Shown: positions 1-7,950, numbered from the stretch's first letter. The stretch: 64,000 bases of DNA from CTSOIL-112 sp049291875 (GCA_049291875.1 JBATQE010000004.1:124001-188000), one strand, 5' to 3'. The notes: generated by a model from the letters alone, not told the origin. A program made the numbers and translations.

Positions 1-565
1 TCACGGCGGATTCAACCGGCACATCCAACTCCGATAAAATCTCATGCAACATCAACGGGTGCGGCTTAGAGACCGTTTGATCGGCGGTTCGGGTGGCGAT
101 AAACAACTTTTTCAACTCAGGACGCGTTTCAAACACATGGTTCAGCCCTATGCGCGACTTACCCGTGGCCACCGCCATATAGCGGTTTTGCGCACGCAAG
201 CTTTCCAACAGCGACCACACGCCATCGTACAAACTGACCTCCAATTCGGCGGTAAAGTAATATTGACGATAACGCGCCATAAACGCCTGCATTTCGCTGT
301 CGGACAAGGTGCGGCCGACCAAGCCGTTGGCCGCTTCGGCAAAGCCCAAACCGATCAGTTGCTGCGCTTGTTGCTTGGTGTATTCGCCCAAACCCAACTC
401 GCTCGCCGCACGACACAGGCTCTGTGAAATCATGGCAGTGGAGTCGAATAGCGTGCCATCCCAATCAAAAATAATCAGTTTGCTGTGCGCGAACGGCGGC
501 TCCGTTGCTGTTGAAATGGATTCGGCGGATGGTTGATGCAATGAGTGGTGTGATGAATGAGACAT
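1..565 (-). CDS. HAD-family hydrolase, phosphoglycolate-phosphatase-like (3' end outside window)
   Basis: Reading the minus strand from 565 gives an uninterrupted frame of 188 codons that runs off the left edge, so the C-terminus is missing. After a His/Ser-rich start of about 25 residues comes LIIFDWDGTLFDS, the HAD motif I with nucleophile Asp and acid/base Asp; then an alpha-helical cap of the HAD-IA type; then AVATGKSRIGL, matching motif II (Thr/Ser); and KPHP, the motif III lysine. The ATG at 565 is preceded by GGAG. The family dephosphorylates small phosphorylated metabolites in the cytoplasm; the exact substrate cannot be read from sequence, and phosphoglycolate is only the commonest assignment. 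It is co-oriented with the merR-type gene upstream (gap about 140 bp). Confidence 0.85.
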   Translation of the reverse strand, partial: MSHSSHHSLHQPSAESISTATEPPFAHSKLIIFDWDGTLFDSTAMISQSLCRAASELGLGEYTKQQAQQLIGLGFAEAANGLVGRTLSDSEMQAFMARYRQYYFTAELEVSLYDGVWSLLESLRAQNRYMAVATGKSRIGLNHVFETRPELKKLFIATRTADQTVSKPHPLMLHEILSELDVPVESAV

Positions 566-706
566 CAGGTTTTTCTCCCGTTTTGTTTATTATGATGACG
601 CTGGCACGCACCGTGCTTTTCACTCAAAAAGCGTCCAGCAACGCCAATGGCGTCCCATCAAAAAGATCGCCGATGGGCTGCTTTCAGGCAAACTTCTTGA
701 AGATAT

Positions 707-1228
707 TTATCCGCGCAGCAAGGCACTGATCGCGCGCAATTCCTCCAGCACGCCGTTCATATCGGATACATCCGCCGGCTCCACCCATGCTTGCGTGGGC
801 GCGGGGGTATCGTGCGCGATGTGGGTGCTTGGGTCGGCAGCGTTGTGCGCAGCCGTTGATGCCGACGTGCTTTCGCTTTTGCTGGCGCCCTTTGACGCAG
901 AAGCAGCCACATCGGGCGGTGATAATTCAAACGACATCACATCTTCGGCCGCTTTTTGCTCCAATTGCAAACGCGCACCGGCGATAGTGAAGCCTTGTTC
1001 ATACAGCAGTTCGCGGATTTTGCGCACCAATTGCACCTCGTGCAATTGGTAATAGCGACGATTGCCACGCCGTTTCATCGGCCGTAGCTGCACGAATTCT
1101 TGCTCCCAATAGCGCAGCACATACGAGCGCACGTCACACAGCTGGCTGACTTCACCGATGGTGAAGTAGCGCTTGGCCGGAATCGGCGGCAGGTCGCGGG
1201 TGAGCACGTAGCCTTGGGGTTGCGTCAT
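707..1228 (-). CDS. MerR-family transcriptional regulator
   Basis: DNA-binding regulator of 173 residues. Residues about 20-90 form a MerR winged helix: KRYFTIGEVSQLCDV, then VLRYWEQEF and RRGNRRYYQLHEV. The remainder is a Ser/Ala/Thr-rich low-complexity linker and a short C-terminal helix, with no Cys/His metal site, so a metal-sensing role is not supported. The frame is open 22 codons further upstream, but the ATG at 1228 has AGGA eight bases before it and is where family similarity begins. It follows ihfA on the same strand. A MerR-like gene after pheT-ihfA is a recurring arrangement in proteobacteria. Target genes are unknown. Confidence 0.88.
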   Translation of the reverse strand: MTQPQGYVLTRDLPPIPAKRYFTIGEVSQLCDVRSYVLRYWEQEFVQLRPMKRRGNRRYYQLHEVQLVRKIRELLYEQGFTIAGARLQLEQKAAEDVMSFELSPPDVAASASKGASKSESTSASTAAHNAADPSTHIAHDTPAPTQAWVEPADVSDMNGVLEELRAISALLRG

Positions 1229-1340
1229 GGTTGTCCTATGGGTGTCGCGCGCGGATGCGCTCAGGTGACACGGTTCGGTTATTATTGTACACAATCAATG
1301 TGTTGCTGGGGCGTAAAACCGTCGTTATTAACGAGGCGAG

Positions 1341-1721
1341 TTAGACGCTCGCGCTCACCACACCGGATTTTTCAACCTGTTCTTTGAGTTTTTGACTGGC
1401 GTGAAAGCTGACCACGCGGCGCGCACTGATGGGCACGACTTCACCGGTTTTCGGATTGCGCCCCGGACGCGAGGCTTTGTCACGCACGGAAAAATTACCA
1501 AAGCCCGATAATTTGACCATATCGCCTGATTCCAAACCCATACGGATTTCCTCAAAAAACGCTTCGACCATTTCTTTGGCTTCGCGCTTATTCAAACCCA
1601 CTTGCGCAAACAGCAATTCGGCCAACTCGGCCTTGGTCAAGGTGAATGAGCCGTCCTCCATTTTGGCCTCTTCGATCAGTTCGTTGAGCGTGTCTAAAAT
1701 CAGTTTATCGTCTTGGTTCAT
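1341..1721 (-). CDS. ihfA: Integration host factor subunit alpha
   Basis: Alpha subunit of the IHF heterodimer, a nucleoid protein that binds specific sites in the minor groove and bends DNA sharply. The family core starts at FTLTKAELAELLF and contains NKREAKEMVEAFFEEI, the GFGNFSVRDKASRPGRNPKTGE DNA-binding arm with its tip Pro, and ISARRVVSFHASQKLK. At 126 residues it carries about 20 extra acidic residues before the usual start (an internal Met lies at residue 21); similar extensions occur in other betaproteobacterial IhfA. AGGA precedes the chosen ATG. It sits 43 bp after pheT, as in many proteobacteria, so it is probably cotranscribed with the translation cluster. Confidence 0.95.
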   Translation of the reverse strand: MNQDDKLILDTLNELIEEAKMEDGSFTLTKAELAELLFAQVGLNKREAKEMVEAFFEEIRMGLESGDMVKLSGFGNFSVRDKASRPGRNPKTGEVVPISARRVVSFHASQKLKEQVEKSGVVSASV

Positions 1722-1764
1722 ACCGCATCCTGCTTTGATTGTATTTATAAAATGTCCGCCTTAG

Positions 1765-4224
1765 TTAGCGCAAACGTGCGCCCAGTTGGCTCTGTAATGG
1801 TTCCAAAATCTGCGCCATCACCTGCTCGATTTGCGCGTCTTGCAAAGTGCTGTTCATGTCCTGCAAACGCACCCGATACGCCATGCTTTTTTCGTCCGGC
1901 GCGACGCGCTCGCCTTGATACACATCGAACAATTCCACCGACTGAATGATCGCGCACTCTGCACTGCTTTGGCGCAAATTGAAGATAAGTTCTTGAATTT
2001 GCTGCGCTAATATATCACGTTTCACGATAATCGCCAAATCGCGCGTGACCACTTGCTGTTTAGACACCGCCTGCGCCACCGGCAATTGACGGGCAAACAC
2101 CGCCTGCGCATCCAACTCAAACAGAATCGGCGCACGCGGCAAATCGTGCGTTTGTTGCAAACGTGGGTGCATTTGCCCGAGCCAGCCGATTTCCTGCCCG
2201 TTCAAAAATACTTTGGCGCAGCGCCCCGGATGCGCCGCCGGATGAGCAAACGCCTCAAACGCCAACGTCGCAGGCGCGAACAAGCGCTCCAAATCGCCTT
2301 TGACATCGAAAAAGTCCACGTCAACGGTTTTCGCCGACCACTGCTCCGGCTGTACCGAACCATACGCCAACCCCGCCAAACGCAACGGTTGCGCGATATT
2401 CGGCACGGTCGATTCGGTCGCCTGTACGCTCGCATCACGGTGGAATACTTTCGCAATTTCAAACACACGCACGCGGTTTTGTGAGCGCGCCAAATTGGTT
2501 TTCAAATTGTGCACCAGCGAGCCGATCAACTGCGTGCGCATCACCGCCAGCGACGCGGCAATCGGGTTGAGCAATTCAATCGCCACCTGCTCCGGCGCAG
2601 CAAAATCACGCTCCAACGCGGGATCGACAAAGCTGTAGTTCACCACCTCTTGATAATCCATCGCCACCAGCGCATCGCGCACCGCGTCCGCCGGACGCAC
2701 CGCCTCGGGGCTGTCCAGCACCGTCAGGCGCGCCAACGGTGCGTGGGTCGGAATGTTGTTGTAACCGAACAGGCGCACGACTTCCTCGATCAAATCCTCT
2801 TCGATCGCCATGTCAAAGCGATACGACGGCGCCTGAACATGCAACACCTCGCCGTTTGGCGTGTGTTCGCGCTCAACCTGCAATTGCAAACGAGACAAAT
2901 CCGCCACCATTTGCTCGGCGGGAATTTCCACGCCTATCACTTTGCACGCACGCGCCACGCGCATCGAAACCTTTTCGCGTTTGGGCAACTCGCCCACCAC
3001 TTCGGACACCGGCCCGATTTGTACGGGGTTTTCGTCACCTTCACCACCGCAGATTTGCTGCACCAAAGCCGTGGCGTACTCCAACGCCTCGATTTGCCCC
3101 ATGAAATCCACACCGCGCTCAAAACGATGCGCCGCATCCGAGGTGAATTTGTAGCGGCGGGTTTTGCCCTGAATCACCTCAGGCGCGAAAAACGCCGCTT
3201 CAAGGAAAATATTCTTCGTGGACAATTCCGCCTTGCTGTCCCAGCTGCCCATCACGCCCGCCATGCCGACCGCTTTTTCGTCGTCGGCGATGACCAGCAC
3301 ATCGTCCTGCATTTCGTGGGTTTGCTCGTTCAGCAACTTGATCGACTCGCCGGCTTTGGCCATGCGCGCGGTCAAACCGCCGCTCAAACGATCCAAATCA
3401 TAAACGTGCATCGGCTGACCGAGCGTGAGCATGACGTAATTGGTGATGTCCACCAGCGCGGAAATCGAACGATGACCGGCGCGCTCCAAGCGCTGAACCA
3501 TCCACTGCGGCGTTGGTGCAGCCGCATTCAGGTTTTTAATCACGCGCCCCGTGAAGCGACCACACGCCGCCGGCGCGTCAATGCGAATCGGCAAAGTCGC
3601 GTCGCAATTCGGCACCACCGGCTCGATCACCAACGGCGTCAACGGCACCGCTTTTTCACCGCCGACCAGCGCACACACATCGCGCGCCACGCCACGCACC
3701 GACAAACAATCCGCGCGGTTCGGCGTGAGTTTGATCGTATAAACCGTGTCGTTCAGATTCAAATAGCTGCGAATGTCCTCGCCCACCGGCGCCGCATTGT
3801 CACCACTCGCCGGCAATTCATACAAACCGCTCGCGTCGGGGTTAATCCCCAATTCCTTGGCCGAACACAGCATCCCGCTGGACGCCACACCGCGCAATTT
3901 CGCATTTTTGATTTTAAAATCACCCGGCAATAGCGCACCGACCGTCGCGCACGGCACACGAATACCCACGCGCGCATTCGGTGCACCGCAGACGATTTGC
4001 AATGGCTCGACTTGACCGACATTCACCTTGCACACATTCAATTTATCCGCATCGGGGTGTTTGTTGCACTCGATGATCTCACCGACCACCACGCCCGTAA
4101 ACGCGGGCGCGGCCGGCGCCATCTCCTCAACTTCCAAGCCCCCCATGGTCAATACATCCGCGAGCGCCTCGCTGGAAATATCGGGGTTAATCCACTCGCG
4201 TAACCAATTTTCTGAAAATTGCAT
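1765..4224 (-). CDS. pheT: Phenylalanyl-tRNA synthetase beta subunit
   Basis: Beta chain of the alpha2-beta2 enzyme that charges tRNA-Phe. The 819-residue product has the expected order: N-terminal MQFSENWLREWI, the EMAP/OB-fold tRNA-binding domain (about 40-150, containing HPDADKLNVCKV), the B3/4 editing region with ALVDITNYVMLTLGQP (about 245-265), B5 (about 400-475), the catalytic-like core, and a C-terminal anticodon-binding FDX-ACB domain ending RLR. The start at 4224 has GGAG seven bases upstream; nine extra in-frame codons upstream were rejected. pheS lies more than 1 kb away, separated by a paiB-like gene and repeats, which is unusual because pheS and pheT are normally adjacent. Confidence 0.97.
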   Translation of the reverse strand: MQFSENWLREWINPDISSEALADVLTMGGLEVEEMAPAAPAFTGVVVGEIIECNKHPDADKLNVCKVNVGQVEPLQIVCGAPNARVGIRVPCATVGALLPGDFKIKNAKLRGVASSGMLCSAKELGINPDASGLYELPASGDNAAPVGEDIRSYLNLNDTVYTIKLTPNRADCLSVRGVARDVCALVGGEKAVPLTPLVIEPVVPNCDATLPIRIDAPAACGRFTGRVIKNLNAAAPTPQWMVQRLERAGHRSISALVDITNYVMLTLGQPMHVYDLDRLSGGLTARMAKAGESIKLLNEQTHEMQDDVLVIADDEKAVGMAGVMGSWDSKAELSTKNIFLEAAFFAPEVIQGKTRRYKFTSDAAHRFERGVDFMGQIEALEYATALVQQICGGEGDENPVQIGPVSEVVGELPKREKVSMRVARACKVIGVEIPAEQMVADLSRLQLQVEREHTPNGEVLHVQAPSYRFDMAIEEDLIEEVVRLFGYNNIPTHAPLARLTVLDSPEAVRPADAVRDALVAMDYQEVVNYSFVDPALERDFAAPEQVAIELLNPIAASLAVMRTQLIGSLVHNLKTNLARSQNRVRVFEIAKVFHRDASVQATESTVPNIAQPLRLAGLAYGSVQPEQWSAKTVDVDFFDVKGDLERLFAPATLAFEAFAHPAAHPGRCAKVFLNGQEIGWLGQMHPRLQQTHDLPRAPILFELDAQAVFARQLPVAQAVSKQQVVTRDLAIIVKRDILAQQIQELIFNLRQSSAECAIIQSVELFDVYQGERVAPDEKSMAYRVRLQDMNSTLQDAQIEQVMAQILEPLQSQLGARLR

Positions 4225-4334
4225 GTTTTCTCCAATCGAAAAAAGTACCAATCGACTTTTTTCGGTTTAAAACCCAATCTAAATTTTTTAGCGTCGCCTG
4301 CAAAGCCCATTACTCAACGCTTCTCAATATTTAT

Positions 4335-4417
4335 CGTCATCCCCGCGCAAGCGGGAATCTACAAAAACCATTATGCATCCAACCATCACTGGATTCCCGC
4401 TTGCGCGGGAATGACGG
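4335..4417. repeat. Inverted pair of dRS3-like palindromic repeats
   Basis: Two copies of a roughly 26-bp palindromic unit face each other across about 30 bp. The right copy at 4393-4412 is ATTCCC-N8-GGGAAT exactly; the left copy at 4339-4358 has one mismatch (ATCCCC). Each is extended by a CGTCA-type flank. The ATTCCC-N8-GGGAAT pattern is the consensus of neisserial dRS3 repeats, some of which are filamentous-prophage insertion sites. A third copy lies at 28261-28286. The pair is in the 390-bp gene-free gap between paiB and pheT; as RNA it would form a long hairpin within the pheT 5' leader. Confidence 0.8.
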
Positions 4418-4476
4418 CTGATATTTAAATACCGATCCGACCCAATGCGAATCAACTCGGATACGATATTCAATAT

Positions 4477-4550
4477 TTACTTGTTCGGCGCAAATTGCTC
4501 AATCATCCGCACCATCGTTTCATTCTGTCCGCCAACTTCACTACGCAACT
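4477..4550 (-). pseudogene. Duplicated 3' fragment of the paiB-like gene
   Basis: These 74 bases repeat the last part of the neighbouring paiB-like gene (4617-4690) with only a handful of substitutions. On the minus strand the fragment keeps the same frame and reads GGQNETMVRMIEQFAPNK then stop, against GGQNETMARMIEQFAPK in the intact gene. No start codon or upstream remainder of the gene is present, so it cannot encode a protein alone. A small palindrome (4568-4588) separates the two copies. It looks like the remnant of a tandem duplication or of recombination at the repeats. Confidence 0.8.
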
Positions 4551-4567
4551 GAATTCAATACTTCGTC

Positions 4568-4588
4568 ATTGCGGGCTTGACCCGCAAT
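4568..4588. repeat. Small palindromic repeat (REP-like hairpin)
   Basis: Perfect 8-bp arms ATTGCGGG and CCCGCAAT with a 5-base loop CTTGA. It is preceded by CGTC, like the dRS3-like units nearby, but has different arms. It sits exactly between the paiB 3' end and its duplicated fragment. On the minus strand it could act as a weak terminator or stabiliser after paiB, although no long T-run follows. Confidence 0.6.
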
Positions 4589-4616
4589 CTCCTTGCCGCA
4601 CCTCAAACCCAATGGA

Positions 4617-5246
4617 TTATTTCGGTGCAAATTGCTCAATCATCCGCGCCATCGTTTCATTCTGTCCGCCCACTTCACTGCGCAAGCCCTGACAGACCGT
4701 CTCGCGGTTGGTCTGCGGATGGTTTTGACTCACCTTCCACTTACCCACCACCTGCTTTACTTCAATTTCTATCCCTACCAACGCGCGCAAATTCGCCGCA
4801 ATATACGCCTCGGGCGCGTCATTCAAACCCCACGGCGTCGGCATCTGCTGCTCATGCTCGGCGGTCAAATCGGTGAGCAAGGTACGCAACCACGCTTCAT
4901 CCTCATGCACCACCAATCGCCCCGACACATGCACCGCCGCATAATTCCACGTCGGCACCGCTTTGTGATCCACCGCTTTGCTCGCATACCAGTTCGGTGA
5001 AATATACGCATCCGCTCCCTGAAACACCAGCAACACATCCGAATTCGCCGCCTGCCACATCGCATTCGCTCGCGCCACATGCCCACGAATCAACCACGCA
5101 TCATTTTTACGCTCCACCAACAGCGGAATGTGATTCGCCTGTAAACCTGCTTCGGTGTGCTGCACCACCGCCGCCAGCGGACATGCTTGCATCAGCGCAA
5201 GACATTCATCGGCGTCATTGACTGCAAAATGTTTGGGGATGTACAT
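4617..5246 (-). CDS. paiB: PaiB-like FMN-binding negative transcriptional regulator
   Basis: A 209-residue protein of the PaiB family, a split-barrel FMN-binding fold related to pyridoxamine-phosphate oxidases. Recognisable landmarks are the start MYIPKHFAVND, ANHIPLLVE, GHVARANAMW, VLLVFQGADAYISPNWY, VPTWNYAAVHVSG and VGIEIEVKQVVGKWKVSQN, all typical of the family. Bacillus PaiB is linked to repression of sporulation and protease genes, but in proteobacteria the role is not established. AAGGCG precedes the ATG. The gene lies between pheS and pheT, 66 bp after pheS, an unexpected place that suggests insertion into a formerly contiguous pheST pair. Part of its 3' end is duplicated downstream. 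Confidence 0.9.
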   Translation of the reverse strand: MYIPKHFAVNDADECLALMQACPLAAVVQHTEAGLQANHIPLLVERKNDAWLIRGHVARANAMWQAANSDVLLVFQGADAYISPNWYASKAVDHKAVPTWNYAAVHVSGRLVVHEDEAWLRTLLTDLTAEHEQQMPTPWGLNDAPEAYIAANLRALVGIEIEVKQVVGKWKVSQNHPQTNRETVCQGLRSEVGGQNETMARMIEQFAPK

Positions 5247-5312
5247 CGGACGCCTTCGCTGTTATCTACTGCGTTTTTATCGCGAGCCAATCTTCGTTGA
5301 CTTTTTCACGAA

Positions 5313-6362
5313 TTAATTAAATTGAGCCAAAAACCGCAAATCATTTTCGTAGAACAGTCGCAAATCATTCACGCCGTAGCGCAACATCGCCAAACGCTCC
5401 AACCCCGAACCGAAGGCAAAGCCCATATACTGCTCGGGATCAAGGCCAAAATTGCGAATCACGCTCGGATGCACTTGCCCCGCGCCGGAAATTTCCAACC
5501 ATTTGCCCGCATTCGGCCCTGTGCCAAACGCCATGTCGATTTCGACCGATGGCTCGGTGAACGGGAAGTAGGACGGGCGGAAACGCACTTGCAGATCGGT
5601 GGTTTCAAAGAATTTTTGTAGAAAATTGGTGTACACGGCCTTAAGGTCGGCAAAGCTCACCGACTCGGCAATCCACAGCCCTTCGACCTGATGGAACATC
5701 GGTGAATGCGTCGCGTCGGAATCCACGCGGTAGGTGCGCCCCGGCGCGATGACTTTGATCGGGCTGCCGGCTTTGAGTTCGCCCGACTGCATTTTGGCCA
5801 CTTGGGTGCGCGCATAGCGTACCTGCATCGGCGAGGTGTGCGTGCGCAATACCAGCGGATGACCGCGTTCGTCTTTGTCGGCTACGTAGAAGGTGTCTTG
5901 CATCGAGCGCGCCGGATGATTCTCAGGGCTGTTCAATGAGGTGAAGTTGTACCAGTCGTTTTCAATCTCCGGGCCGTCCGCAACATCAAAACCCATGGAG
6001 CGGAAAATCGCTTCAACACGACGGGTGACGCGGCTCACGGGGTGAATACCGCCACGCGCCAGACCTCGTCCGGGTAAGGTGACGTCCAGTTGCTCAGTTG
6101 AGAGGCGTTCGTTCAGCTCGGCATCGGCAAGCGCTTGACGCGCTTCGTTCAGCAGTTGTTCCACTTGCTGACGCACGGCGTTGACCTGCGCGCCACGCAC
6201 TTTTTTCTCTTCTAAGGCCAAACTGCCCAACGCCTTTAGCTCGCGGGTCAAGCTGCCATCTTTGCCCAAAAATTTGGCTTTGACATCTTCCAAGTCCGCC
6301 GGACGTGTAGCAGCTTTGAAGGCGGTGCGCGCCAATTCAACTATTTGATTTAAATCGCTCAT
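5313..6362 (-). CDS. pheS: Phenylalanyl-tRNA synthetase alpha subunit
   Basis: Catalytic alpha chain of the class II phenylalanyl-tRNA synthetase, 349 residues, the usual size. An N-terminal coiled coil (about 1-100) binds tRNA-Phe. The catalytic core contains the family signature around ENHPARSMQDTFYV, the active-site segment RFRPSYFPFTEPSVEID (about 259-275) and motif 3 GSGLERLAMLRYGVNDLR (about 318-335). GAGGG lies before the ATG. It follows rplT by 185 bp, with a strong terminator hairpin in the gap, so expression needs read-through or a promoter downstream of the hairpin. No phenylalanine-rich leader peptide was seen there. Confidence 0.97.
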   Translation of the reverse strand: MSDLNQIVELARTAFKAATRPADLEDVKAKFLGKDGSLTRELKALGSLALEEKKVRGAQVNAVRQQVEQLLNEARQALADAELNERLSTEQLDVTLPGRGLARGGIHPVSRVTRRVEAIFRSMGFDVADGPEIENDWYNFTSLNSPENHPARSMQDTFYVADKDERGHPLVLRTHTSPMQVRYARTQVAKMQSGELKAGSPIKVIAPGRTYRVDSDATHSPMFHQVEGLWIAESVSFADLKAVYTNFLQKFFETTDLQVRFRPSYFPFTEPSVEIDMAFGTGPNAGKWLEISGAGQVHPSVIRNFGLDPEQYMGFAFGSGLERLAMLRYGVNDLRLFYENDLRFLAQFN

Positions 6363-6464
6363 GAAACCCTCATCGGATATGAATTATTGCGGATTGATTG
6401 TTTTAAAACGCTCGACAGTCATACCAAGCGGCTTAAAGCAATGAACCCAAACGCGGTTGTACAA

Positions 6465-6500
6465 CAAAAAACGAGGCAAAACCACACGGCTTTGCCTCGC
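6465..6500 (-). terminator. Intrinsic terminator between rplT and pheS
   Basis: On the minus strand a 9-bp stem CGAGGCAAA/TTTGCCTCG with a 10-base loop is followed by a run of six T and then GTTG. It lies about 50 bp after the rplT stop. It may end the infC-rpmI-rplT transcript or act as an attenuator before pheS. The leader has no run of Phe codons, so an E. coli-style pheST attenuation mechanism is not supported. Confidence 0.8.
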
Positions 6501-6547
6501 CTTTTCAACGTTATTGTTACGATAACAACTTCGTTTACCCAATCGAC

Positions 6548-6904
6548 TTACGCCAATGCGGCTTTAGCCTTAGCAACAATCGCGGCAAAAGCCGGTTTGT
6601 CAAACACAGCCAAATCGGCCAAGACTTTACGATCCATTTCGATCGCGGCTTTTTTCAAACCGTAGATGAATTGGCTGTAAGTCATGTCGTTTTGACGTGC
6701 CGCCGCATTGATACGGGCAATCCACAAAGCGCGGAATACACGTTTTTTATTGCGACGATCGCGGTAGGCGTATTGACCTGCCTTCATCACCGCCTGTTTG
6801 GCGACGCGATAGACATTATTACGACGACCACGGAAACCTTTTGCGAGGTCTAAGACTTTTTTATGACGGGCCCGCGCTGTGACCCCACGTTTGACTCGAG
6901 GCAT
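6548..6904 (-). CDS. rplT: 50S ribosomal protein L20
   Basis: L20 binds 23S rRNA early in large-subunit assembly and in enterobacteria also represses translation of the rpmI-rplT message. The 118-residue product is standard length and shows the strongly basic N-terminus MPRVKRGVTARARHKKVL, then AKGFRGRRNNVYRVAKQAVMKAGQYAYRDRRNKKR in segments typical of the family, and WIARINAAAR. AAAGGAG precedes the ATG. The gap to rpmI is 27 bp, so the two are cotranscribed. Confidence 0.98.
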   Translation of the reverse strand: MPRVKRGVTARARHKKVLDLAKGFRGRRNNVYRVAKQAVMKAGQYAYRDRRNKKRVFRALWIARINAAARQNDMTYSQFIYGLKKAAIEMDRKVLADLAVFDKPAFAAIVAKAKAALA

Positions 6905-6931
6905 AGTATGCTCCTTTGTTTATGTTAGGGT

Positions 6932-7129
6932 TTAAGCGTAAGGCATCATCGCGCGGATTGCTTTTACATCAGAATCCGCTACGTTGGTAATACCGCGCAA
7001 TTGACGTTTGTTTTTAGTGGTTTTTTTGGTCAGGATGTGACGTTTGAACGCTTGACCGCGTTTCACGGTGCCACCCGGACGAACCACGAAGCGCTTTTTG
7101 GCGCTGCTTTTGGTCTTCATTTTAGGCAT
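6932..7129 (-). CDS. rpmI: 50S ribosomal protein L35
   Basis: A 65-residue, very basic large-subunit protein with the family start MPKMKTKSSAKKRF, the GGTVKRGQAFKRHIL segment and the KNKRQLRG motif. GGAG precedes the ATG. It lies between infC and rplT, the canonical order. The 208-bp gap upstream contains a hairpin (7214-7240), in the place where L20-dependent translational control acts in enterobacteria. Confidence 0.98.
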   Translation of the reverse strand: MPKMKTKSSAKKRFVVRPGGTVKRGQAFKRHILTKKTTKNKRQLRGITNVADSDVKAIRAMMPYA

Positions 7130-7213
7130 AACAACTCCGTTTTTTCATATGAATCAAGGTGGTTTTGCGTGTACAAAACACTTGTTAACCCCATTCACTT
7201 TTTATGTCGAATC

Positions 7214-7240
7214 CACCACAGGGCATAGCCTGCCGTGGTG
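7214..7240 (-). other. Stem-loop in the infC-rpmI intergenic region
   Basis: Outer arms CACCAC (7214-7219) and GTGGTG (7235-7240) enclose a second short stem. On the minus strand there is no T-run after it, so it is unlikely to be an intrinsic terminator. It is 85 bp before the rpmI start and could belong to an L20-responsive leader; that role is inferred from position only. Confidence 0.5.
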
Positions 7241-7337
7241 TTTTCGTTGATTTAAACCGTCCTGAACAAGGCTCCATCGGGTTTAAATTCGGGCAATACG
7301 CTGATCGGTACAACTGAATCAGCGCGTCGCATCATTC

Positions 7338-7865
7338 TTATTTCTTGCGTGCCGGCGCCAGCATCATCACCATCTGACGACCTTCGAGCTTGGGCATGGA
7401 TTCAACTTGAACCATCTCTGCCAGCTCTTCGCGAATTCGTTCCAACTGACGCATACCGATTTCCTGATGCGCCATTTCACGTCCGCGAAAGCGCAAGGTG
7501 ACTTTGACTTTGTCGCCATCTTCGATAAAGCGCTTGATGTTACGCATTTTCACTTGGTAGTCATTTTCATCGGTACCCGGGCGCAACTTAATTTCTTTAA
7601 CCTGAATAATTTTTTGCTTGGCGCGCGCTTCGGCGGCTTTTTTCTGTTCTTGATACTTGAACTTGCCGTAATCCATCAAGCGACACACCGGCGGCGTGGC
7701 ATTCGGGGAAATTTCCACCAAATCGGTATCGGCTTCTTCGGCCATTTTCAGCGCTTCACGCCCCGACATGATGCCGATAATTTCGCCATCCGTACCAATC
7801 AATCGCACTTCACGTGCAGTGACTTCACCATTGATGCGATGTTGCATCTTTGCTTGCGTAACGAT
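7338..7865 (-). CDS. infC: Translation initiation factor IF-3 (AUC start codon)
   Basis: IF-3 binds the 30S subunit, blocks premature 50S joining and proofreads the start codon. The N-domain (RINGEVTAREVRLIGTDGE), the lysine-rich linker and the C-domain with KVKVTLRFRGREMAHQEIG match the family. The only in-frame ATG lies at 7847 with no ribosome-binding site at the right distance. An AUC codon at 7865 has a perfect AGGAG (7872-7876) six bases upstream and adds IVTQAK, giving 175 residues. infC in most bacteria starts with a rare AUU/AUC/AUA codon so that IF-3 represses its own translation, so AUC is the supported start. It lies between thrS and rpmI. Confidence 0.93.
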   Translation of the reverse strand: MVTQAKMQHRINGEVTAREVRLIGTDGEIIGIMSGREALKMAEEADTDLVEISPNATPPVCRLMDYGKFKYQEQKKAAEARAKQKIIQVKEIKLRPGTDENDYQVKMRNIKRFIEDGDKVKVTLRFRGREMAHQEIGMRQLERIREELAEMVQVESMPKLEGRQMVMMLAPARKK

Positions 7866-7893
7866 ACTTTACTCCTGTCTAATCGATATTTTG

Positions 7894-7950
7894 GTAAGCA
7901 AAAAAAGCCCAAACGCTGTGTTTCAGCGTTTAAGCAGGCGATATGCTTAC
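7894..7950 (-). terminator. Terminator/possible attenuator between thrS and infC
   Basis: On the minus strand an 8-bp stem AAACGCTG/CAGCGTTT with a 5-base loop is followed by GGGC and seven T, the form of an intrinsic terminator. It ends about 30 bp before the infC start. Perfect 7-base outer arms GTAAGCA (7894-7900) and TGCTTAC (7944-7950) enclose the hairpin; one arm abuts the T-run. This could set up alternative structures or simply extend the stem. Confidence 0.7.

Noticed and set aside
2509..3933. Long open frame on the plus strand, antisense to pheT (474 codons)
   Set aside because: It is a mirror of the pheT codon pattern, rich in His/Arg/Gln with no domain or ribosome-binding site.
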